DNA of 51,921 nucleotides, from positions 1-51,921 of the forward strand of contig CAJAHH010000074.1 in assembly GCA_903939515.1 (NCBI GenBank), in the 5' to 3' direction. The position numbers were made by a program, and so were the translations under genes. Under the pieces are notes generated by a model. The model worked only from the letters and a program-made list of their open reading frames with translations, was not told the origin of the DNA and searched no databases. This DNA is from an uncultured Verrucomicrobiota bacterium (GTDB taxonomy: Bacteria; Verrucomicrobiota; Verrucomicrobiia; Limisphaerales; UBA9464). Shown here one piece after another: positions 27,001 to 39,000 of this stretch (position 1 is its first letter; each line of letters starts with the position of its first letter).

Positions 27001-30000
27001 GGTAAACTTACGCACGGTGGTCAACGTGCTGTAGGTGGTGCCGTTCAAGGAGGCCTCGCGGGCGGTGAAGATGCCCAGATCGAGGGCCCCGCCCTCCACC
27101 CGGAAGCCGACCGCCGTCGCATTGCTCAACTCGGGCAAGATGACCCGACCAAACTGGGTGCTCGTGGCGTTGGTTTCCAACGTGGCCCCGCTGCCGATGA
27201 ACAAGTCGGCCCCGGTGATGCGGATGCTCAGCAACTCGCCCTTCAGGCGCGCCACGGTGCCCGAGACATCGGGGTCGTCGACCCCGGTCACCAACGAGCG
27301 GCTCACATTGATGGTGGCGTTGCCGAACACGACATCAGCGATGCTGAATCCCGCCGAACCGCCAATCTGGAAGGTCGGGTCGGTGGCCCGAAGGTCCACA
27401 GCGGCCTCTACCAGCGGATTCACCGCCTGGAAGGACTGGGTCCAATCCAACACCGCCGTCCCGGTCGAAACCCGATTCAACCGGAAGAAGAGGTCCACAC
27501 CGATGAGCTTAACCACATCAACCCCCTGCAACTGCGCCTTGCCCAAGGCCCCTTCGAGACCCGTGTATTTCCGGGCAGTCGCCAGCATCTGGTAACTCTG
27601 ACCATCGGCCGCCGCCTCCCGGGCGGTGAAGATGCCCAAGTTGAGCGAACCGCCGCTCACGCTGAAGCCCACCGCCTTGGCATCGGTGCTGGCCGGCAAG
27701 GTTACCTTGCCGAAATTGACATCGTTCGAATCCTCGTTCAGTGAAGCTCCGCTGCCGATGAAGAGCGTGGCTCCCGTGATATTCACCGCCAGGAGCGAGC
27801 CCCGCAACCGGGTCACCGTGCCGTCGACTGAGGGGTCATCCACACCCGAAACCGTGGTGAGAGAAAGTGTGATGTTGGCACTGCCGAACACCACATCGGC
27901 GATGCTCAGGCCCACGCTGCCGCCGATGCGGAACGTCGGATCGGTGGCCTTCAAGACCACACCGGCCGAGGCGACCGCGGACTGAGTCCAGTCGAGCACC
28001 CCACCCTGCGACACCGACGTCTTGTTCAACTGAAACACCAGATTGGTGCTGATGAGCTTGACGACGTCGACACCCTGCATCTGAGCCTTACCCAGGCTGG
28101 CCTGCAACCCGGTGTACTTCCGGGTCGTGGTGAGCGGCGTGTAGGAGGCTCCCGAGAGCTCGGCCTGGGCCGTGAAGATTCCGAGGGAAAGACTGCCGCC
28201 GCTCACGCTGAAGCCCACCGCCACCGGATCAGTGCTACCCGGCAGCGTCGCGGTGCCGAACTCCGCACTGGCCTCATCCACATTGAGGCTGGCCCCACTA
28301 CCGATGAAGAGCTGCGCCTCAGTGATTTCGAAGGCCAGCAGGTCTCCCCGGAGGGTCTTCACCACGCCAGAGTCGGTCACGCTCACCCCGCTGACCGTGC
28401 TGCGGCTCAGGTTCAGGGTCGCATTGCCGAGCACGACATCGGCGATGCTCAGGCCGATCGAACCGCCGATGCGGAACTCCGGATCGGCCGGACTCAACCC
28501 GACCTTGCTGCCCGAGAGCAGCGGTTGAGTCCAATCCAAGACAACGCCCCCCACGGAAGCCGAATTCAACTGCAGCACCAGACCCGTGCCGATCACCTTC
28601 ACTGCGTCAACGCCCTGCAACTGAGCCTTGCCGAGACTGCCTGAAAGGCCGGTGTACTTGCGAACCGGAGCTGCGGACGTCCCGAGCGGAGTGTAGGTTG
28701 TGCCATTGCTGGAGGCTTCCCGAGCGGTGAACACGGCCAGATTGAGAGCTCCCCCGCTGACACTAAAGCCCACCGCGTTGGCATCGTTGCTGGCAGGCAG
28801 AGTCACCGCTCCCGACTCTGCGTTGAAGGTCGCTCCAGTGCCGATGAACAGCGTCGCACCGGTCACCGACACCGAGAGCAACTCGCCCTTCAGCACGGCC
28901 GCAGAATCCTCAAAGGTCGGATCATCCACGCCGGTCAGCACCGAACGACTCACGCTCACCGTGGCCCGACCGAACACCACGTCTGCGATGCTCAAGCCCA
29001 CCGTGCCCCCGATCTGGAAGGTCGGATCGGTCGGACCGAGATCCACACTCGCGCTGGCCAGCACATTGGTGGTCAACCCGGTCTGCTTCCAATCCAGTAC
29101 CGCAGCGCCACTAACGCTGGTCTGGTTGAGCTTCAGGTACAGTGACGTGCCCGTGAGCTTAAACGCATCGACCCCTTGCAAACGGGCTGTTCCGAGAGCG
29201 CCCTCCAAACCGGTGTATTTGCGGGGCGTGAGCAGCGTGCTGTACGAGGTGCCACTATTGGTCGAGCGCTTGCGGGCTGTGAACACGCCCAGATCCAACG
29301 AACCTCCCGTCACACTGAAACCCACCGCCGACGTGTCCGTGGGCTCGGGCAGCGTCAGAATTCCGTTGGCCGTGTTCAAGGAGGCTCCGGTGCCGATGAA
29401 CAGCGTCGCCTGAGTAATCGCGATGCCGAGCAATTCGCCCTCCAACAACTCCGTCGTTCCGCTGGAGGTGCGATAACTGACACCGCTCACCTGGGTCCGA
29501 CGCACATCCACCGTCGCACGTCCAAACACCAGGTCGGCGATGCTCAAAGCCACCGTGCCACCAATCTGGAAGGTCGGATCATTCGGGCCGAGAGCCACGT
29601 TGGAGCTCGAGAGCGGCGTCTGCGTCCAGTTCAAGACGGCGCCATTGGCAACCGAGGTCCGGTTCAGCTTCAGATACAGTCCGGTCCCGATGAGCTTGAC
29701 CGCGTCCACCCCCTGCAACTGGGCTGCTCCAAGGTTACCTTCGAAGCCCGTGAACTTCTTCGGGGTGCTCAGATTGGTGAAATTCGTGCCATCGGTGGAC
29801 TGCTTGGAGGCGGTGAAGACCGCAAGATTCAGCGTGCCATTCTCTACCCGGAAGCCCACGGCCGACGGATTTGTGACCGCGGGCAACGTCACCTCACCGT
29901 AGGTCGAGTTGGTTGATACGACATCCAGCGAAGCCCCGGTGCCGATGAACAGCGTCGCGGCCGAGATGTTCAACCCGAGTAGTTCGCCGGACAGTTGCTG

Positions 30001-33000
30001 GGCTGGGGCATCCGGATCGACCACGCCCGTCACCGTGCGGCGGGTCATGTTGAGCGTCGCGCTGCCGTAAACCACATCGGCCACGCTGAAGCCCACGCTG
30101 CCGCCGATGCGGAACGTCGGGTCGGTCGGTCCCAGGCTGATGTTCGCCAAGGCCACTGGATTTTGATCCCAGTTCAGGACACTGCCGTTGACCACCGAGG
30201 TCGAGTTCAACTGGAACACCAGATTTCGGGCGATGAGGGTGACGGCGCTGACGCCCATCAACTGGGCCTGACCCAACTCGCTTTGCAACCCGGTGTACCG
30301 GGTCACCGGCACGTCCTGGTAGGTCGCGCTGGCCGAGGTGGCCCGCTGCCGAGCGGTGAAAATGCCGAGATTCAGAGAGGCATCGGCAACGCGGAAGCCC
30401 ACCGCCGCTGCGTCGTCGGTAGCGGGCAACGTCACCGAACCGAAGGCCCCACTGGTCGGATCCTGGTTCAGGCTGGCACCGGTGCCCAGGAAGAGTTTGG
30501 CCTCGGTGATGGAGATCACCATCAAGTCGCCTGCCAATACGGCGGCCGCCGCATCATCCGGATCATCCACGCCGGTCACCGCCGAACGGCTCACATTGAT
30601 GACTGCGTTGCCAAAGACCACATCACCAATGCTCAAGCCCACCACACCGCCGATCTGGAAAGTCGGATCCACCGCCGTCAGACCCACCGCCGCCGAGGCC
30701 AGCGGGTTCGACGAGTCCGTCACCAGAGCCTTACCCTGCTTCCAATCCAGCACCTGGGTTCCGACCGACACTCGATTGAGCGACAAGGTCAGGCCGATCC
30801 CGATCATCTTCACCGCCGGAACGCCCTGCAACTGGGCCTTGCCCAAGGCCGAGGTCAAACCGGTGTACTTCCGCACCGTGCCGAGATCACCGTAGGTTGC
30901 ATTGGTCAGCACCTGGCGGGCCGTAAAGATACCCAACTGCATCGACGCGCTGGCCACGCTGAAGCCCACTGCCGTGGTGCTGTCGGCTGACGGCAGCGTC
31001 ACGGACCCGGTCGTCAAATTGAGAGCCGCTCCGGAGCCGATGAATAAATTGGCGTTGGTGATGGCCACTGAAAGCAGGTCGCCCTTCAGGGTCTCGGTGC
31101 CGACCGCCACCCCGGACACTTCGCCCCGACCGACACTCACCGTAGCACTGCCAAAGACCACGTCAGCGATGCTCAGGCCTACGGAGCCACCGATTTGGAA
31201 CGTCGGATCGGTCGCAGCGAGCGATACCGCCGCGGCGGCCAGCGGGTTGCCGGAGTCGTTGACCAACGCCTTACCCTGCTTCCAATCCATCACCGCGGTC
31301 CCTGCGGAAACCCGGTTCAGCGAGAGGGAGAGCCCCGAGCCGATCATCTTCACCGCATCCACGCCTTGGAGACGGGCCGACCCCAAGGCCCCCTTCAGAC
31401 CGGTGTATTTGCGGACCTCGGCGTCGGTCAGCGGAGCATAAGCACCCGACACCCGTTTTTCTCGGGCCGTGAACACGCCCAAGTTCAAAGAACCTCCGCT
31501 CACCCGGAAGCCCACCGCGGTGGTGCTGGTCTCGGCGGGCAGGTTCACCAGGCCCGACCCCGAGTTGAACGTGGCCCCAGTTCCGATGAACAACTCCGCA
31601 CCCGTCACGGCCACCGAGAGCAATTCACCCTTCAAGGTTTCAGAACCCACGGTCACATCCGTGACCTGAGTCCGACTCACCTTCACGGTCGCGTTGCCCA
31701 GCACCACGTCCGCAATGCTCAGGCCCACCGAGCCGCCAATCTCAAAGGTCGGATCCGCCGTACCCAACGAGACAGCCGCCCCTGACAGCGGATTGCCGGA
31801 ATCGGTCACCAGCGCCTTGCCCTGCTTCCAATCCAGCACGGCCCCCGTGCTGACCGAGGTTCGGTTGAGCTTGAACGTGAGGTTTGTGCCCACCATGCGC
31901 ACGGCATCCACGCCTCTCAGTTCTGCGCGGTCGAACGAACCAGTCATACCTGTATAGCGAGGCCCACCCGTCAGCACCGTGGCGGTGCCCGACACCACGC
32001 GCTGATTGGCCGCAAAGACCGCCAGGTTCAACGTGGCATTGGTGATGCCAAAGCCCACCGCGGTGGCGCTGTCGGTCGGCGGCAAGGTGGCCACTCCGGT
32101 CGTCAGATTCAGGCTCGCGCCCGTGCCGATGAAGAGATTGCCCTGGGTAATTGACACGGCCAGCAGATCGCCATTCAAGGTGGCCGTGGTCGCCTCATCC
32201 GGATCGTCCACGCCGGTCACTCCTCCTCGGGACACCGTGAACTGGGCAGAACCATACACCACCTCGGCCAGGCTCAACCCCACGCTGCCGCCAATCTGAA
32301 GGCCCGGCGCCGTGGCCACGATGGCTAATCCGGCCGCCGCCAACGGATTGCTGGCCGATGTAGCATCGGACTTTCCTTGAGTCCAATCCAGCAGCGTGGA
32401 GCCCGCAGACACACGATTGAGTTGGACCGAGAAATCGGTCGCCACCATCTGAACCGCGCTGACCCCTTGGAAGCGGGCCAGGCCCAGCGACGCCTTCACC
32501 CCGGTGTAGCGCACCGCCGACACTCCGGAACCCGTGGTGAACACCGCCACCTTCAGCGACCCATTGGAGATTCCGAAACCGACCGCATTGGCATCGCTTA
32601 CCAAGGGCAGGCTGACCGTGCCGAATCCGGCCTGGGTCGAATCGGTGTTCAACGAGGCCCCGGTTCCCACGAACAATTGCGCATTGCTCAGACTTACCGA
32701 CACCAAGTCACCGGCCAACGTGTCAGTGGGGTCGGCACTCAGCGGATTGTCGACGCCCGAAACCGAACTCTTGCTGATGCTGACCGTCGCGCTGCCGTAC
32801 ACCACCTCGGCGATGCTGAATCCAGCGCTGCCGCGAATCGCAAACGACGGGCTCGAAGCGCTCAGGCTCAACTGGGCGGCCGACACCGCCGTCTGAGTCC
32901 AATCCAAGATAGCAGTTCCACCCCTCACCCGGCTCAGTTCCACCGACAACTGGGTGACGATGAGCTTCACCGAGTCCACACCCTGCAACTGCGCCTTGCC

Positions 33001-36000
33001 GAGAGAGGCCGACACGCCGGTGTATTTGCGAACCGACGAGAGATCGCTGTAGGCACCGCTGCCGGTCTTCGAAGCTCGAGCCGTGAAGAGTGCCCAACGG
33101 AGACTGCCTCCGCTTAGGCTGAAGCCCACGGCGGCCGGATCGTTGCTGGCCGGCAAGGTCACTGTGCCCGCGGTCCGATTGAGCGACGCTCCGGAACCCA
33201 CAAACACCGTCAACCCGGTCACGGCCAACGACAGCAAATCGCCCTTCAGCAAGTTGCCGCTGGCATCGGGATCCGTGACGCCCTCGACGCTGGAGCGGGA
33301 CACTGCCAACGAGCCCTCCAACTGAACCACTCCGCCCAACCCCAAGAGCAGGCGTCCGCTCACCGCCAGCGAGGTGCCTGAATTGAGCGCCCGAAGCGGA
33401 TGAGTGGAGCTCTGAATCACTTCACTCCAATCGAAGGCCACTGCCGCAGTCCCAGATACCAGCCCCGTGGAAGTTCCATCCGCCGCATTGTAGCGCACCG
33501 AGAGGTCATAGACGCTCGCATCAAAGTCCCCTTCCAGACCCACCATGGTGAGCTTGGCAGCATTCGCAGCGATGCCCGTCCACCGGCGGGTATCACCGGT
33601 GACGGTGCTCTTGGCCAAGCCAACACTGAGATTGGCCGACTGAGCCACGAAGCCTGTGGCTCCGGTGGTGGTGATCCCTGAACCCGTGCCCGCGAAGGCC
33701 CCACCCACGCCGACGAAGAGGTTCACGCTCGTCAGGTCGAGAGTGAGAAGATCCACCGCCAGATCGCCGTTGCCCCCCAAGTTGGCCGCCGGCAATGAAC
33801 TCTTGGCCACCACGAAACTGCCGCTGGCCATGACATAGCCGCCAAGATTCAGGCGCATGAGACCGCTGACCTTGAGTGAAACCGTGCCCGTCAGATTTTC
33901 CAGCGGATGGGTCTCACCTACGATCAGCGGTGCCCAGGCGATCGGTGCCGCCACGACCGCCGAATCGGATTGGCCCGAAGCCGCGTTGTACTGCACCAAC
34001 AAATCCGTCACCTCCACCGTGTAAGCGCTGGGCAGACCCACCACTGACAGGCCCCCCGCGCTCGCCGCGATGCCCGTCCAACGGCGGGTGTCATTGGGCC
34101 GTGTGCTTCGGGCCATGGCCAGGCTCAGGCTGGCCCCCGCCGCCAGGAATCCGGTGGCATTGGCGACCTCGATCGCGGCCGTGGATCCGGTGAACGCAGC
34201 ACCCACACCGACGAACAAGTTCACCCCCGTCAAATCGATCGTCAGCAGGTCGGTACTCACCGTCTCACTCGCCGTCGCAGCCACCAAGGCCGTGCCCTTG
34301 GCCACCACGAAGGAACCGCTGGCCAACACATAGCCGCCCAAGTTTAAGCGCATCATTCCACTCACCACGAGGGCGGAGTCTGAAGTCAGCGACCGGATCG
34401 GGTTGGCCGACGCACTCACCACCAATGACCAATCAATCGCCGAGGCCATGGCGGCGCCCAAAGCGCCGGAAGCCTTGTTGTACTTCACGCTAAGATCCCG
34501 AGCCTCGACCGTGAAGGTATCGGGCAAGCCCACCACCGACATCGAATCCGCACTGGCTGCGATGCCCGTCCAACGGCGGGTGTCATTGGCGGCCGTGCTC
34601 TTGGCCAAAGCCACGTTGAGTTTGGCCGAGGTTGCCAAGAAGCCAGTGGCCTCAGCCGTCACCAGGTTTGCTGTGTCACCGGAGAACGCAGCCCCGAGGC
34701 CCACAAACAAATTCACACCGCTCAGGTCGATCGTCAGCACGTCGAGCGACACCGACCCGTTCGAACCCAGCGTGACATTCGATTGGCTGCTCTTGCCCAA
34801 TGTGAATCGACCGGCTGTCAGAACATATCCACCCAGATTCAGTCGCACCAACCCGCTGACCGTCAGGGTCGAATCGGAGGTCAAGGTACGGATCGGGCTC
34901 GTACCGGTGGCGATCACTGAAGACCAGTTGATGGCCGAGGCGTTGTTGCTGCCAGAAGAGCCGGAAGCCGTGTTGAACGCCACGCTCAGGTCCTTCACTT
35001 CCACCGTGAACTCCGGAGGCAAGCCCACTACCGACATCGACGCCGCACTCGCAGCGATACCGGTCCAACGGCGGGTGTCATTGGCCACCGTGCTCTTAGC
35101 CATCGCCACACTCAGATTCGCCGAGTTCGTCAAGAAGCCGGTGGCCACCGTCACCTCGGCCAGACCGGTCCCGGTCTTAGTGACGATCTCACCCGTCTCA
35201 CCGTTGAAACTCGCGCCCACACCCACGAACAAATTCACCCCGGTCAGGTCGATCGTCAGCAGGTCCGCGGACACCGTTTCCACCGTTGCCGTGCTCCGGT
35301 TCAACGTGAACGCCCCCGCCGCCAACACATAACCGCCCAAGTTCAGGCGCACCAACCCACTCACCACGAGGGCGGTTTCACCCACCAGCGTTTCAAGAGG
35401 ACTGGTCTCGCCCGAAATTACAGGGGCCCAAGTGATCGGCGTCGCTGCAACGTTCGAATCCGTCGCACCCGAGGCCTTGTTGTATTTTACGGCCAGGTCT
35501 TTGACCTCCACCGTAAACTCGGTCGGCAAGCCTACCACCGTCATGGAAGCCGCACTGGCGGCGATGCCCGTCCAGCGGCGGGTGTCGTTAGCCACCGTGC
35601 TCTTGGCCATTCCCACGCTGAGGTTGGCTGCTTCAGCCAGGAATCCGGTCGCCGATGTGGTGATAATCGTAGAATCCGCGGCCAGAGTCGCACCCACGCC
35701 CACGAAGAGGTTCACGCTAGTGAGGTCGATGGTGAGAAGATCGACGGAGACCGTTCCGTTGCCTCCCAACAAGGCCCCGTTCTGGGTGCTCTTGCCCAAA
35801 GTGAATTGACCGGCCGCCAACACGTAACCACCCAAGTTCAGACGGATCAGGCCACTGACTTCTAGCGCGGTCGAACCGCTCAAGGTGTTCAGCGGGTTAG
35901 TCGTCGCCGAAATCAATGCGTTCCAACTCATCGCAACCGCCGCAGAACCATTCAAGGTGCCTGAAGCGCTGTTGGAGCGGACCCTCAGGTTCTTAGCCTC

Positions 36001-39000
36001 CACCGTGAAGTCCGAGGGCAAGCCGACCGCCGACACCACCGAGGCCGAGGCTGCGATGCCAGTCCAACGGCGAGTATCGTTGACCGTGGCATCGGCCACC
36101 GTGGCCACCGCGATGCTCAGGTCGGCATTCTGAGTCCAGAAGCCCACCGCATTGTCGCGGTTGATCGCTCCATTGCTATCGAACGCGGCCCCCGAACCGA
36201 CCAGCAAGTTCACGCCGGTCAACTCCACCGTGAGCAGTCGGACGTCCGTGGCTTCAGCGACACCCACGAGGCTCACGCCGGTCTGAACAGTGCGGCTCAC
36301 CGCAAACGCCCCAGACACCAGCACGAGACCATTGCCAATGCGCAGGCGAGCCTGCCCCTTGAATGCCTGAGTGTTGGCGGTAATGGCCGAGGTGAACCCA
36401 TACTCCACGCTGCCGACCATGATCGTTTCACCGCTCGCCACCACCATGCCCGCCGAGGTGTATTGGACTGTGACCCCAGTGGCATTGAACTCCACCGAGT
36501 CGCCCAGAGAGGCCGCCAGCATGCCATTGGACAACTCGAAGGCCACCTGCCCCGTAGTTGCCCGTAGCCCGAACTTAGCTCCGGTCAGTCGCACGTAAGC
36601 CGAACCTGATTCCAACGAAGCGGACGCATTATTGGCCACCGCCAGCAATTCGCTGCCGAGGACCTTGAAACCGTAATCGCCACTCACCTTCGCGAAGCTG
36701 CCCACTGATGCACTGAGCCCCTGAACCACGAAGGTCGTGGTGCCGTCGGCGATCGCTTGGCTAAACCCATAGGGCACCCCTCCGACATTCAATGCCGGCG
36801 TCGATGCGGCGATCGACAGACCGTTAGCGTATTGAACCAGCACCTTGGAAGCACTGACCTGAGCGAACCCGGCCAGCGCGACGGTCAACGCCGGAGCGTC
36901 CGCCGCGGTTCCCGGCACCGCCTGCAATTCAAAGGCGGTCATCCGAGAGGAGCCGGTTCCTTCAGCCACGAGTCCGAACGAAGCCCCGCTGACCTGGACC
37001 AGCACGTCGGGCGCGGCCGCCAACCGGGCCGTCACGTTGGAACCCGTCGCCACGATCTGCGATCCGACCTTCTTAAAGCCCACATTGCCACTCAGGCTCA
37101 CAAAGTCGCTGACCGTCGCGGTCATCCCCTTCAGCGCGAAGGCCACCGTGCCGGACGCGATCGACTCGGCGAAGGTGTAGCCTGTGGCACCCACGGTCAG
37201 CGCAGTTCCCGCGGTCAATCCCGTGCCCGAGGCGTACTGCACCAATACTGAACTCGCGCTCACCGAAGCGAATCCGCCCAGACCCACCGATAGAGCCGGA
37301 CCTCCAGAAGCCGGCGTGGCCTTCAGTTCAAACACCGTCTTGCCTGCCTCAGCCAACAACCCGAAAGACGCGCCGGTGATCTGAGCAAAGACATCGGTGC
37401 TCGCCGCCAACCGAGCCGTCATGCCCGCACCCGTCGCCAGCAGTTGCGAATCGTTCTTCTTGAAGCCCACATCGCCGCTCAAGCTCACGAACTCGCTCAC
37501 CGTTGCCGACATCCCCTTCAGCGAGAAGGCCACCGTGCCATCCGCAATGGCCCCACTGAATCCATAGCTGACGCCACCAACGCTCAGCGACGTCCCGCTC
37601 TCCACCGCGGTGCCTGAGGCGTACTGCACCAATACCGAGGTCGCGCTCACCGAAGCGAATCCGCCCAGGCCCACCGACAACGCAGAACCGCCCGAAGCAG
37701 GCGTCGCCTTCAGCTCGAATACCGTTTTGCCCGCCTCGGCCAACAAACCGAACGAGGCGCTGGTGATTTGGGCGAAAACATTCGAAGTCGCTTCCAACCG
37801 GGCCGTCACGTTGGAACCCGTCGCCACCAACTGGGAACCGCTCTTCTTGAAGCCCACATCGCCGCTCAGGCTCACGAACTCACTGACCGTCGCGGTCATC
37901 CCCTTGAGTCCGAAGGCCACTGTCCCGGACGCGATCGACTCGGCGAAGGTGTAGCCCGTGGTACCCACGGTCAGCACCGTTCCCGCGATCACTTCGGTAC
38001 CCGAGGCATACTGTACCAGCACCGACGCCGCACCCACCGAGGCAAAGCCACCCAGGCCGACCGACACGGCCGGACCGTTGGTCGCAGGCGTCGCCTTCAC
38101 TTCGAACACCGTCTTGCCCGACTCAGCCACCAACCCGAACGAAGCCCCGCTGATCTGGGCAAACACCGAGTCCGACGCCGCCAACCGAGCCGTCACGTTG
38201 GAACCCGTCGCCACCAACTGGGAACCGGTCCTCTTGAAGCCCACATCGCCAGTCAGGCTCACAAAATCACTGACCATTGCCGACATCCCCTTCAGTGCGA
38301 AGGCCACCGTCCCGGACGCGATGGCCCCACTGAACCCGTAGCTCACGCCACCGACGCTCAGTGAGGTTCCGCTCTCCACAGCGATGCCCGAGGCATACTG
38401 CACCAAGACCGAGCTCGCGCTCACCGAGGCGAATCCACCCAGGCCCACCGTCAAGGCCGGACCGCTGGCCACTGGCGTGGCCTTCAACTCGAACACCGTC
38501 TTACCTGCCTCGGCCACCAAGCCGAACGACGCGCCGGTGATTTGGGCAAAGACATCGGTGCTCGCCGCCAACCGAGCCGTCACGTTGGAACCCGTCGCCA
38601 CCAACTGGGAACCGGTCCTCTTGAAGCCCACATCGCCGCTCAAGCTCACGAACTCGCTCACCGTTGCCGACATCCCCTTCAGTGCGAAGGCCACCGTCCC
38701 GGACGCGATGGCCCCACTGAACCCGTAGCTCACGCCACCGACGCTCAGTGAGGTTCCGCTCTCCACCGCGATGCCCGAGGCATACTGCACCAAGACCGAG
38801 CTCGCGCTCACCGAGGCGAATCCACCCAGGCCCACCGTCAAGGCCGGACCGCTGGTCGCGGGCGTGGCCTTCAGTTCAAACACCGTCTTGCCTGCCTCAG
38901 CCAACAAACCGAACGAAGCCCCGCTGATCTGGGCATACACCGTCTCAGAGGCCGCCAATCGGGCGGTCAGGTTGGAACCCGTTGCCACGATCTGCGAACC

